Of a DNA stretch of 12,709 bases, positions 1 to 6,246 are shown piece after piece (within the stretch, counting starts at the first letter, position 1; each line of letters opens with the position of its first letter). Under the pieces are notes generated by a model, which ran no database searches, was not told the origin of the DNA, and saw nothing but the letters and a program-made list of their open reading frames with translations. This stretch comes from Desulfobacterales bacterium (GTDB lineage: Bacteria; Desulfobacterota; Desulfobacteria; Desulfobacterales; BuS5). The position numbers and the translations under genes are program-made. The stretch spans positions 1 to 12,709 of the forward strand of contig JAGVGX010000224.1 of the NCBI GenBank assembly GCA_020056865.1, written 5' to 3'.

Positions 1-1
1 A

Positions 2-952
2 AGCAACCCGAGGATGATCCACATTTACAATTTAATCCGGCAGGTCTCATCCACCCGGACCAATATTCTTGTAACCGGTGAAAGCGGTACCGGAAAAGAG
101 CTGATCGCAAAGGCCATACACAATCAGAGTCCCAGAAAAGACATGCCGTTTGTAGCTATTAATTGCGGCGGCATTCCTGAAAATTTAATTGAAAGCGAAC
201 TGTTCGGCCATAAAAAAGGGGCGTTTACAGGCGCTGTGCAGGATAAAAAAGGTCTGTTTGAAGTTGCAGACAAGGGCACTGTTTTTCTTGATGAAATCGG
301 AGAACTTGGCTTGCCGCTTCAGGTCAAGCTGCTCAGGGTTGTTCAGGAAAGGGTGTTTAAGCCAGTGGGCTGCACCCAGGATGTGTCAACCGATATCCGG
401 ATTATTTCTGCTACCAACAAGAATCTTGAAGAAGAGGTCATATCCGGTGCTTTCAGAGAAGATCTTTTTTACCGCATCAATGTAATTGAAATCAAGGTGC
501 CGCCGTTAAGGGAGCGAAAAAGCGACCTGCGCATTCTTGCCCAGCATTTTCTCGATAAATATGCCAAAGAAGCCGGAAAAGAAATTACCAAGATTTCATC
601 CTATGCTATTGATCTATTAAATAAATATGATTTTCCCGGAAATATCAGAGAGCTTGAAAATCTCATGGAACGAAGTGTTGCCCTGTCGAGCACCAATATC
701 CTGCTTCCGGACAGCCTTGCCATTTCCGTGCATAAAAACCGGTGGATTGAAGGGTTAACAAACCAGCGGTTTGATTTAGATGATGTTAAATCCGGGGTTT
801 GCTTAGATGATATTTTAGAAGAAATTGAGCGGGCCTATATGAAAAAAGCGTTTGAGTTTTCAGACAACAACAAAAACAAGGCCGCTGAACTTTTGGGCAT
901 CAGCCTTAGATCCATGCGGTACAGATTTGATAAATTAGGGTTTGACAGGTAG
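2..952 (+). CDS. pilR: PilR-like sigma-54-dependent response regulator, 3' part
   Basis: This is a bacterial enhancer-binding protein that remodels sigma-54 RNA polymerase using ATP. The reading frame is open to the left edge and the first ATG (14) lies inside the domain, so the N-terminal receiver domain is outside the window. Counting from that ATG, the AAA+ domain shows Walker A GESGTGKE at 22-29, the sigma-54 contact loop GAFTGA at 69-74, Walker B VFLDE near 90-94 and the arginine-finger region FREDLFYRIN near 145. The C-terminus carries a Fis-type helix-turn-helix (NKAAELLGISLRSMRYRF). The PilR assignment rests on context: a pilin gene with a sigma-54 promoter follows on the same strand, as in Myxococcus and Pseudomonas. 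Family membership is certain; the exact ortholog is inferred. Confidence 0.9.
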   Translation, partial: SNPRMIHIYNLIRQVSSTRTNILVTGESGTGKELIAKAIHNQSPRKDMPFVAINCGGIPENLIESELFGHKKGAFTGAVQDKKGLFEVADKGTVFLDEIGELGLPLQVKLLRVVQERVFKPVGCTQDVSTDIRIISATNKNLEEEVISGAFREDLFYRINVIEIKVPPLRERKSDLRILAQHFLDKYAKEAGKEITKISSYAIDLLNKYDFPGNIRELENLMERSVALSSTNILLPDSLAISVHKNRWIEGLTNQRFDLDDVKSGVCLDDILEEIERAYMKKAFEFSDNNKNKAAELLGISLRSMRYRFDKLGFDR

Positions 953-1012
953 GGGCAGGTCTCTGTGCCTGCCCGTATATGCAGGTCTCTGTGCCTGCCC
1001 GTGTATGCAGGT
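953..1012. repeat. Two 26-base tandem repeats, each able to form a hairpin
   Basis: Copies at 955-980 and 981-1006 differ by one base, and a third begins at 1007. Each contains GGGCAGG or GCAGG opposed to CCTGCCC across an 8-base loop, so each can fold as a GC-rich hairpin just after the pilR stop. No T-run follows, so a classical intrinsic terminator is doubtful. It may act as a transcript-end stem or be a dispersed intergenic repeat. Confidence 0.8.
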
Positions 1013-1077
1013 CAGGGGTGTAGGTGTCAGGATGCTATCAATAAAATTGACAAATCCATATCGATGGAGGTTTTGGC

Positions 1078-1284
1078 ATGCAAACAGTAACCGTATCACC
1101 AAAATATCAAGTCGTTATACCGAAAACCGTTAGGGAGGCATTAAACCTTCGTCCTGGTCAAAGAATGCAGGTTATAGGACATGATGGACGGATCGAGTTT
1201 ATACCGGAACGAGATTTTAAAGAACTCCGTGGATTCTTAAAAGGAATAAATACAAAATTTGAGCGAGAAAAAGACAGGATATGA
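1078..1284 (+). CDS. AbrB/MazE-family antitoxin of a vapBC-type module
   Basis: A 68-residue swapped-hairpin DNA-binding protein. The SpoVT/AbrB signature spans about residues 3-45 (VSPKYQVVIPKTVREALNLR, then PGQRMQV). A GGAGG ribosome site precedes the ATG at normal spacing. The stop overlaps the next start as ATGA (1281-1284), the usual layout for a VapB antitoxin followed by a PIN toxin. That toxin is now destroyed, so this antitoxin appears orphaned. It may still bind its own promoter or neutralise related toxins elsewhere. Family is clear from sequence; current function is inferred. Confidence 0.85.
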   Translation: MQTVTVSPKYQVVIPKTVREALNLRPGQRMQVIGHDGRIEFIPERDFKELRGFLKGINTKFEREKDRI

Positions 1285-1423
1285 ATATCGTCGATTCTTC
1301 CGGTTGGCTGTCATACTTCCTTCCGTACTGGCAATTGTCGCTTCGAAACTAAGTTTAGAACATAATCTTCCAATGGCGGACAGTATTATTCTTGCAACAG
1401 CAAGGCAATCTCCCAACTTTTAA
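1281..1423 (+). pseudogene. VapC (PIN) toxin remnant with a large internal deletion and frame change
   Basis: The start at 1281 encodes MNIVDSSGWLSYF, a typical PIN N-terminus with the first catalytic Asp, but this frame stops at 1350-1352 after 23 residues. In another frame, 1328-1421 encodes LPMADSIILATAR preceded by a KLSLEH segment, the C-terminal part of the same family with its conserved Asp. The roughly 80 central residues expected in a PIN protein of about 130 are missing. The toxin is therefore dead. Calling both parts one gene is inference from family order and position directly after the antitoxin. Confidence 0.8.
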
Positions 1424-1466
1424 TAGCGTGGATGAGTTAATGGAAGATTTAAATGCGGACGATTGA
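1401..1466 (+). pseudogene. RelB/DinJ-like antitoxin C-terminal remnant
   Basis: Frame 1401-1466 reads LPTFNSVDELMEDLNADD followed by a stop. This closely resembles the C-terminal tail of RelB/DinJ-family antitoxins, which often end in a SVDELMxDLNAD-type motif. It begins where the VapC remnant's similarity ends, in a different frame, with no start codon or N-terminal ribbon-helix-helix. It looks like the last piece of a second TA module fused by deletion. The motif match is from memory of the family. Confidence 0.55.
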
Positions 1467-1584
1467 GCGTGGGTTAGCCGACAGCAAGGAAGGCAGGACC
1501 AAGGACGTAAAAGAAGTCCGCGCGAAATACGGCTTGGGGTTCGCACCCTGCCTGCCGCTGAATTCGCTGTTCTGCCATATATAA
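1453..1584 (+). pseudogene. Possible third antitoxin remnant (ParD/CopG-like tail)
   Basis: An open frame from ATG 1453 to the stop at 1582-1584 reads IERGLADSKEGRTKDVKEV then RAKYGL. This resembles the C-terminal segment of ParD-type ribbon-helix-helix antitoxins, where GLxDxxAGR and RxKYG motifs are common. It starts inside the RelB-like tail and has no ribosome site or DNA-binding domain, so it is more likely a fragment than a gene. The last residues (GFAPCLPLNSLFCHI) match nothing I recognise. Confidence 0.4.
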
Positions 1585-1613
1585 ACAACAAAAAAATAGA
1601 GGGAAGAAAACCA

Positions 1614-1847
1614 ATGCAACAAAATTTTGAAGAGATAACAAAAGAATTAATAATGCTGCCCAAACGGGAACGATTAGAGATAGTCCGATTTCTCTTATTT
1701 CTTGATAGCAGATCTTTGGATACCGATATTGAATCTGCATGGGAAGAAGAGATAATGAATAGGGTCAGTGCTGTTGATGAGGGAAAAGCCACTGGTATGG
1801 ATTACAATAAAGCAATGAAAGAAATTGAACAGCGGTTTATATCATGA
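1614..1847 (+). CDS. Addiction-module antitoxin (TIGR02574-like)
   Basis: A 77-residue acidic protein of the small 'putative addiction module component' type. The pattern LPKRERLEIVRFLLFLD near 18-34, followed by an SAWEEEIMNRVSAVDEGKA stretch, is characteristic: helical, with a central Trp and a C-terminal toxin-wrapping tail. A GAGGGAAG site lies about 6 bases before the ATG. The stop overlaps the following toxin start as ATGA (1844-1847), so the two are translationally coupled. The antitoxin should neutralise the RelE/ParE-fold protein downstream and may repress the pair. This module appears intact, unlike the remnants just upstream. Confidence 0.85.
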   Translation: MQQNFEEITKELIMLPKRERLEIVRFLLFLDSRSLDTDIESAWEEEIMNRVSAVDEGKATGMDYNKAMKEIEQRFIS

Positions 1848-2140
1848 ATATCGTAATACTCCGGCAGGCATTTGAGGAATTGAAAGATGCAATAGCTTAT
1901 TATGAAGAACAACAGTCTGGATTAGGACTAAAGTTTAAAGAAGAAGCAGACCGGCATATCAATTGGATTTTAAGCAATCCAACTGTTCCACGACTCCGAA
2001 AACGAAGTTACCGTCGCGTCAATCTAAAAGTTTTTCCATACTATATAGCGTACATAATTCGAGGAGAAAGTTTGTGGATTCTTGCTATAGCACATGGGCA
2101 TCGTAAGCCGGGATACTGGATAAAGGCCGGGGTTTTTTAG
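1844..2140 (+). CDS. RelE/ParE-family toxin
   Basis: A 98-residue RelE/ParE-fold protein. Family marks are the N-terminal strand MNIVILRQAFEELKDAIAYY, the helix with GLGLKFKEEADRHINWI, the NPTVPRLRK turn, the RRVNLKVFPYYIAYII strand pair and the terminal ILAIAHGHRKPGYW, which holds the usual basic/His/Tyr cluster. Length is normal, so it is probably functional. RelE members cut mRNA on ribosomes while ParE members poison gyrase; the sequence does not decide which. It overlaps its antitoxin by 4 bases. Its insertion between pilR and pilA is unusual for a pilus locus. Confidence 0.85.
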   Translation: MNIVILRQAFEELKDAIAYYEEQQSGLGLKFKEEADRHINWILSNPTVPRLRKRSYRRVNLKVFPYYIAYIIRGESLWILAIAHGHRKPGYWIKAGVF

Positions 2141-2510
2141 GAAGTTTGTAGCTGTTCAAAATTTGTCTCTTTTCAGTCTGTTTTCAGCAACTACCCGCCG
2201 CAGGTTATCGCGAACGTTCCAACGGTAACGATATATGAGGTTTGCAAGGTCTCAAAAGGGTTTACAGTTCACGGTTCACGGTTCACAGTTAAACCGCCGC
2301 CCCGACTCCTGTCTCCTGACTACTGACTCCTGACTTCTGCCCTCTTGCCCTCTTGCCGTTTTTTGTCATTATTATAACAATTTTTGTAACGAATTTTAGT
2401 TTTTTTGACAATTCAATTGCCGCCTGTCCCGCGTAGTTTTTTGCTGTATTCTGCTTATTTATTAAATAAAACAATATGTTATTATAAATCTATCCTGTGT
2501 TTATAAAAAC
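2141..2510. other. Long intergenic region upstream of pilA with short tandem repeats
   Basis: No gene is supported here. Heptamers of the TTCACGG type lie at about 2267-2287, bounded by GGTTTA (2260-2265) and TTAAACC (2287-2293). Five heptamers related to ACTCCTG follow at about 2304-2338, then CCCTCTTG twice near 2340-2356. From about 2360 the DNA is AT-rich up to the sigma-54 promoter. As the region 5' of a sigma-54 promoter it should contain the activator's upstream sites; several TGTC motifs are present, but I cannot assign one. Confidence 0.6.
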
Positions 2511-2526
2511 TGGCACAACCATTGCA
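2511..2526 (+). promoter_or_regulatory. Sigma-54 (-24/-12) promoter of pilA
   Basis: TGGCACAACCATTGCA matches the sigma-54 consensus TGGCACG-N4-TTGCW at all positions but one, with the required 10 bases between the GG (2512-2513) and GC (2524-2525) pairs. Transcription should start near 2537, about 195 bases before the pilA ATG. A sigma-54 activator gene on the same strand upstream fits PilR control of pilin expression. Confidence 0.88.
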
Positions 2527-2533
2527 TCATCCT

Positions 2534-2617
2534 CTGACAACTGACAATTGATAATTGATAATTGATAATTGACAATTGACAACTGGTAACCGGTAACCGG
2601 TAACTGGTAACCGTCAA
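2534..2617. repeat. Array of 12 heptamers at the start of the pilA 5' UTR
   Basis: Exactly 84 bases divide into 12 consecutive 7-base units with no spacer. Eleven fit YYGRYAA (for example TTGATAA, CTGACAA, CCGGTAA); the last is CCGTCAA. The units drift in order from CTGACAA through TTGATAA and TTGACAA to CTGGTAA and CCGGTAA. The array begins within a few bases of the predicted start of transcription, so nearly all of it would lie in the pilA leader RNA. Confidence 0.9.
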
Positions 2618-2624
2618 CCGAACT

Positions 2625-2633
2625 AAAGGAGGT
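2625..2633 (+). promoter_or_regulatory. Strong Shine-Dalgarno sequence with no gene
   Basis: AAAGGAGGT is a near-perfect anti-16S match, about 100 bases before pilA. The next ATG (2654) is 20 bases away and opens only a two-codon frame. A GTG at 2632 overlaps the site. It could be a ribosome stand-by site, a leader element or the leftover of a deleted gene. Confidence 0.5.
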
Positions 2634-2732
2634 GGCAAAAAAAATAAGAAAATATGTATTGATTTTTATTTAAAACTTTGCTTTTTAAACCGGATATAAA
2701 TTAGCGACAATAAATTAATTGGAGGAAAAGAC

Positions 2733-3392
2733 ATGATTCAAAAACTTACAAATAACAAAAAAGGTTTTACATTAATCGAACTTATGATCGTTATTGCCAT
2801 TATCGGTATTCTTGCAGCTATTGCTATTCCGCAGTTTCTGGCATACAGAGTAAGGGCAAACAATACCAAGGCTGCTTCGTCTGTTGGTGTTGCCAAATCA
2901 GCACTCGCAGCTTTAAATTCCGACATTGGCTGCTATGGTGAAACCGATGGTGCACTGAATTTTTTGACAGCAGTTCCAGGCAGCGCCGGTGGTGTTGGCG
3001 TTCTTTATGCAGGAAGTGGTGGAGCTATAGTTGCTTCTACAGCTACAACTGCAGGCGCTTATATTTCAGGAACGAACCCCACTTCACTTGCTATCAGCGG
3101 GGTCGGCATGACTATTCCTGCTACTATTGACATACTTGTTCTTTCTAACGCAGCGGCTGGAGCAGCCCTTGGCAATGACACGTATATGATACATGCGGAA
3201 TCAATGGGCGGTAACCGGGGATTTGGTGTTGACGGAGATGCTGAAGACAACATGTATTTTGTTCAGAATGATAATTGGACAGGTTTGGCGGGTTTAGATT
3301 CTGGAGCCCCCCCTGTAACAGTTGGAACAAATGATTTTGTTGCTTTTCCTGGCGGCGGACTGCCAACTGCTAACTGGACCATTTTACAATAA
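2733..3392 (+). CDS. pilA: Type IV major pilin
   Basis: A prepilin of 219 residues. The leader MIQKLTNNKKG ends in Gly11, the prepilin peptidase site; the mature protein starts at Phe12 with FTLIE, keeping Glu at mature position 5. The hydrophobic assembly helix runs to about residue 35 (LMIVIAIIGILAAIAIPQFL), followed by YRVRANNTKAASS, the amphipathic start of the globular domain. The rest is rich in Ala, Gly, Ser and Thr and has only one Cys, so the usual C-terminal disulfide loop is absent. The ribosome site GGAGGA is 6 bases before the ATG. A sigma-54 promoter upstream and two stem-loop terminators downstream suggest a mostly single-gene transcript. Confidence 0.93.
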   Translation: MIQKLTNNKKGFTLIELMIVIAIIGILAAIAIPQFLAYRVRANNTKAASSVGVAKSALAALNSDIGCYGETDGALNFLTAVPGSAGGVGVLYAGSGGAIVASTATTAGAYISGTNPTSLAISGVGMTIPATIDILVLSNAAAGAALGNDTYMIHAESMGGNRGFGVDGDAEDNMYFVQNDNWTGLAGLDSGAPPVTVGTNDFVAFPGGGLPTANWTILQ

Positions 3393-3413
3393 TTGAAATT
3401 ATAATTATAAGGC

Positions 3414-3452
3414 ATAAAGGCCTGGTGTGTTAAACCTGCACCGGGCCTTTAT
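3414..3452 (+). terminator. Stem-loop terminator after pilA
   Basis: AAAGGCCTGGTG at about 3416-3427 pairs with CACCGGGCCTTT at 3439-3450, one position being a G-U wobble, with an 11-base loop. An A/T stretch follows. It starts 21 bases after the pilA stop and should end or protect the pilin mRNA. Confidence 0.8.
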
Positions 3453-3494
3453 TAAAAGCTGTAGCATTTAAAATAAAAAAGTGTTATTAAAAAC

Positions 3495-3519
3495 AGCATC
3501 CTTTCCAGATGCTTTTTTT
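3495..3519 (+). terminator. Second intrinsic terminator after pilA
   Basis: AGCATC (3495-3500) and GATGCT (3508-3513) form a 6-base stem with a 7-base loop, followed by a run of seven T. Together with the stem-loop upstream it should separate pilA from the transporter genes. Confidence 0.75.
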
Positions 3520-3555
3520 ATTTTAAAATTAAGTGCTTTTTTTATTTTACAATTT

Positions 3556-3618
3556 GTAACTACTTAGGAGTCAGAATTCTGACTCCTGAATTCTGAATTC
3601 TGTCTCCTGAGCAGTTAC
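3556..3618. repeat. Full-length heptamer palindrome, MITE-like
   Basis: A 63-base (9 x 7) element with inverted ends: GTAACTACTTAGGAG on the left and the complement of GTAACTGCTCAGGAG on the right. Inside, 3566-3587 is a perfect 22-base palindrome centred on GAATTC, and the remainder is heptamers of the TGACTCC and TGAATTC type. ACAATT occurs shortly outside both ends, possibly a target duplication. It lies 24 bases before the ABC ATPase start and also resembles sequences at 6156, 10267 and 11428. Confidence 0.85.
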
Positions 3619-3642
3619 AACAATTCATCAGGTTTTTTAAAA

Positions 3643-4380
3643 ATGGTTCCGATCTCATTTAATAATTTAAGCAAAAGTTTTTCATACGGGTTTACAGGCC
3701 GGCAAAACGTTTTAAAATCCATTTCGCTTAACGTTGAAAAGGGGGAGGTTTTCGGTTTTTTGGGCCCCAACGGAGCCGGTAAAAGCACCGCCATCAACAT
3801 CGCTCTTGGTTTTATCAGGCCTGATGCCGGCCAGGTTTTGATTAATGGCATTGTATCAACACAAAAATCTGCCAGAAAATATCTCGGATACCTTCCGGAG
3901 CATCCGGTTTTTTATGATCACCTTAAAGCCTGCGAACTCCTTGAATTCAGCGGTCTTGCTTCGGGGATGCAAAAACAGGAATTAAAAACAAGAATAGACC
4001 CCATTCTTGAAAAAATGGAACTGCTCCCGTTTAAAAACAGGCTTGTAAAAACCTTTTCAAAAGGGATGAAACAACGGATCGGCCTTGCCATGGCCATGAT
4101 TGCCAACCCGCCCATTTTAATTCTGGATGAACCCATGTCCGGCCTTGATCCTATGGGCAGAAAACTTGTTACCAATCTTATTCTTGAGATGAAATCGGAA
4201 GGCAAAACCATTTTTTTCAGTTCCCACATTCTAAACGATGTGGAGACGCTCTGCGACAGTATTGCGGTGATTCATAAAGGCCAATCACTTTACTCCGGAG
4301 ATGTTAAGGGGTTTAGAAATGATTTTTCAAATCTCGAAGATGCGTTTATTGCCCGTATTTCGTCTGAAGAAGATATGTAA
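3643..4380 (+). CDS. pilH: ABC transporter ATPase of the pilus locus (PilH-like)
   Basis: A 245-residue ABC nucleotide-binding subunit. Visible motifs are Walker A GPNGAGKST (41-49), a signature in the form SKGMKQR (139-145), Walker B LILDEP (159-164), D-loop SGLD (166-169) and the switch His in SSHIL (193-197). The Q-loop position has Glu (YLPEHP), common in the CcmA/NatA-like group that pairs with ABC-2 permeases. The permease gene follows on the same strand. In Myxococcus xanthus an ABC ATPase called PilH, encoded next to pilA, is needed for pilus biogenesis, and the gene symbol is proposed on that analogy. It is not the chemotaxis protein PilH of Pseudomonas. The ribosome site is weak. 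Confidence 0.85.
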   Translation: MVPISFNNLSKSFSYGFTGRQNVLKSISLNVEKGEVFGFLGPNGAGKSTAINIALGFIRPDAGQVLINGIVSTQKSARKYLGYLPEHPVFYDHLKACELLEFSGLASGMQKQELKTRIDPILEKMELLPFKNRLVKTFSKGMKQRIGLAMAMIANPPILILDEPMSGLDPMGRKLVTNLILEMKSEGKTIFFSSHILNDVETLCDSIAVIHKGQSLYSGDVKGFRNDFSNLEDAFIARISSEEDM

Positions 4381-4391
4381 GATGAGAAAAG

Positions 4392-4474
4392 GGGTCGAGG
4401 GGTCAAGGGGCCAAGGATTCAAGTGAAAGGCGTTTTAAAACACTTGAACCCTCGAATCCTCGAATCCTTGAACC
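4392..4474. repeat. Octamer palindrome, copy 1
   Basis: Four 8-base units on the left (GGGTCGAG, GGGTCAAG, GGGCCAAG, GATTCAAG) and four on the right (CTTGAACC, CTCGAATC twice, CTTGAACC) flank a 19-base core containing GTTTTAAAAC, with TG and CA closing the stem. The two sides are largely complementary, so the element can fold into one long hairpin. It fills most of the gap between the ATPase and permease genes and would be transcribed with them. A second copy lies at 8115-8173 with an identical centre. Confidence 0.85.
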
Positions 4475-4528
4475 CTCAAAAAATTTGTGATAAGAACCAA
4501 AAAATAAAAAATATTGAAAGTGTAACTC

Positions 4529-5341
4529 ATGCTAAATATCTGGCTTGTTATGAAAATAACGTTTAAAGAAGGAATCAGAAGCAGGATCCTTTTTGGCATC
4601 AGTCTGCTTGCGCTGTTTCTGTTTGCATCTAATATTTTCATTACCAATCTGTTTGCGTTTGAGCTTGGCAAAGTGATGGTGGATATTGCATTTTCATCGC
4701 TTTCAATCGCCGGCCTTTCCATTATTTTCTTTCTTGGCATTGGCCTTTTGAGCCGTGATATTCATCAGAAAACCGTTTATATGATCATCAGCCGGCCGAT
4801 CACGAGATTGCAGTACACGGTTGGTAAATTCTGCGGGCTTGCGCTTATTCTTTTAACAGCAATGGGGATTTTAGGCCTGCTTGCAGTTGTTTCTTTTTTT
4901 GTCTGTTCCAATATGGTTACAGGCGCCGAGCTTCCGAGAAACTTTTCGTGGCTGCACGTATTAACAGCGATTTTTTTTAATTTTCTTTCTCTTTTAGTGG
5001 TCATGTCGTTTGCGTTTTTCTTTACGGTTATTTCATCAAGTATTTATCTGGCCATGCTGTTTTCTTTTGCCGTGTATCTGATAGGCCACAGCATGGAAAC
5101 GATTGTAAAAATTATTGAGCGCGGTGATTTTATAGATACCAGCCCTTTATTTGTTTCTGTGATGAAAATCATCAGTTGGGTGGTTCCCAACCTTTCGGCC
5201 TTTGATATAAAGGCCGGTGTTGCATATGGGTTGCCGGTTGATCCGGTGTGCCTTTTCTGGACAGCCATGTATGGATGCACCTACACCGTGTTGATGATCA
5301 TGTTTACGTGTATGGTTTTTCATCGGAAGGATGTATGCTAA
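4529..5341 (+). CDS. pilI: ABC-2 family permease of the pilus locus (PilI-like)
   Basis: A 270-residue inner-membrane protein with about six predicted membrane helices (near 20-43, 53-74, 103-128, 145-168, 170-187 and 243-264). After helix two comes RDIHQKTVYMIISRPITR (76-93) and then GK (99-100), the cytosolic coupling segment typical of NosY/ABC-2 permeases. It should pair with the ATPase encoded upstream and overlaps the next gene by 7 bases. By analogy with the Myxococcus pil cluster the transporter would support pilus assembly; its substrate is unknown. The symbol is tentative. Confidence 0.8.
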   Translation: MLNIWLVMKITFKEGIRSRILFGISLLALFLFASNIFITNLFAFELGKVMVDIAFSSLSIAGLSIIFFLGIGLLSRDIHQKTVYMIISRPITRLQYTVGKFCGLALILLTAMGILGLLAVVSFFVCSNMVTGAELPRNFSWLHVLTAIFFNFLSLLVVMSFAFFFTVISSSIYLAMLFSFAVYLIGHSMETIVKIIERGDFIDTSPLFVSVMKIISWVVPNLSAFDIKAGVAYGLPVDPVCLFWTAMYGCTYTVLMIMFTCMVFHRKDVC

Positions 5342-6156
5342 CCTGTCGCAACTATGCCATATTCAGTGGGGTGTTTGTTTTTGTCATTTCAACGTATATC
5401 TATAGCGCCATAAAGGTTGAAGGGTTTAGAGACCGGTTTGATCCTGCCCAGCAGATTTCAGCATTGATGGTGTCACCGGAAATTCTCGAAGTGGCCGGCG
5501 GAGAATTCAAATTTCTTCTCGCTGACTATCTGCTGATGAAAGCAAGTGTGTTTCTTGGCGGAACATACGGCACTAAACCTTCCGACTGGCAGGCGATTGC
5601 CGCCCTGATGAAACAGTCGCTGCACCTTGACCCGTATTTTTTTCAAACCTGTTATTATGTTCAGAGCTTTCTGGCATGGAAGCGGCCTATGGTTAAAGAG
5701 GCCATTGAATTGTTAAAAATCAGCAAACACTACCGAACCTGGGACTGGCAGCCGGGTTTTTACATCGGGTTTGATTATTATTATTTTCTTAAAGATAATC
5801 TAAGCGGCTCAAAATATCTTATGGAAGCATCGAAAAAGTCCGGGGCTTCTCCATTATTGGCCTTGCTCGGCGCTCGATTGGCTCAAAAAGGCGGGGCAAC
5901 ACAAGCCGGAATTTTATTTCTGGCGAACATGTATGAAACTACCGATGATGAGCACGCGAGAAAAGACATCGAAATGCGGATAGAGGCATTAAAAGGGGTT
6001 CTTGTTCTTGAAAAAGCCATTGAAACGTTTACAGCGAAATTTAATCGTGAACCTGACACGTTAGAGGAGCTGACAACGGAAGGCATTTTAGAATCCCTGC
6101 CGATCAACCCTTACCTGAAAGAGTACCAATACAAAAACGGACAGGTTGAATTTTAG
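5335..6156 (+). CDS. Membrane-anchored helical-repeat protein, third gene of the pilus transporter operon
   Basis: The frame is open from 5248, but the ATG at 5335 is preferred: it has GGAAGG just upstream, overlaps the permease stop (ATGCTAA), and puts a membrane anchor (YAIFSGVFVFVISTYIYSAI) at residues 6-25 of a 273-residue protein. The middle (about 60-230) is helical and TPR-like, with pairs such as MKQSLHLDPYFFQ and NMYETTDDEHARKDIE. The C-terminal 50 residues carry an EPDTLEEL...LPINPY pattern also seen in pseudopilin-like tails. It probably works with the transporter at the inner membrane, like the extra protein (PilG) of the Myxococcus set, but similarity to PilG itself was not shown. 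Diverged fragments of this gene recur at 6301, 8185, 8719 and 10170. Confidence 0.8.
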   Translation: MLTCRNYAIFSGVFVFVISTYIYSAIKVEGFRDRFDPAQQISALMVSPEILEVAGGEFKFLLADYLLMKASVFLGGTYGTKPSDWQAIAALMKQSLHLDPYFFQTCYYVQSFLAWKRPMVKEAIELLKISKHYRTWDWQPGFYIGFDYYYFLKDNLSGSKYLMEASKKSGASPLLALLGARLAQKGGATQAGILFLANMYETTDDEHARKDIEMRIEALKGVLVLEKAIETFTAKFNREPDTLEELTTEGILESLPINPYLKEYQYKNGQVEF

Positions 6157-6205
6157 TAACTACTCAGGAGTCAGGAGTCAGGAGTCAGAATTCAGGAGTC
6201 AGAAT
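6156..6205. repeat. Left half of the heptamer element
   Basis: It begins with GTAACTACTCAGGAG at the last base of the preceding stop codon and continues as in-phase heptamers CAGGAGT (6165, 6172, 6179), CAGAATT (6186), CAGGAGT (6193) and a final CAGAAT. The right inverted end is missing. It shares its left end with the element at 3556. Confidence 0.85.
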
Positions 6206-6246
6206 GAAAAAGATATTGGTTATACGGAATAATAATTATAAACCCT

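Noticed and set aside
942..1133. 63-residue plus-strand frame after pilR
   Set aside because: It is made of the 26-base tandem repeat and overlaps the AbrB-type antitoxin in another frame; no ribosome site.
1355..1792. 145-residue minus-strand frame
   Set aside because: It runs antisense across the TA remnants and the intact antitoxin, whose plus-strand reading has clear family motifs; its product shows no recognisable domain.
2200..2235. attC-like inverted cores (GTTATCG and GGTAAC) after the RelE toxin
   Set aside because: The arms are too close together for an attC and no matching core is found at the start of that TA block.
2289..2474. 61-residue minus-strand frame upstream of pilA
   Set aside because: Its C-terminal part is translated heptamer repeat and there is no ribosome site or known motif.
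2534..2617. Possible CRISPR array
   Set aside because: Units are 7 bases, contiguous and without spacers; no cas genes are present.
3059..3366. Minus-strand frames inside pilA
   Set aside because: They are antisense shadows of the pilin coding sequence, which has clear type IV pilin features.
5248..5334. Longer N-terminus for the third pilus-operon gene
   Set aside because: It would overlap the permease by about 90 bases and bury the membrane anchor; the ATG at 5335 has a good ribosome site and normal overlap.
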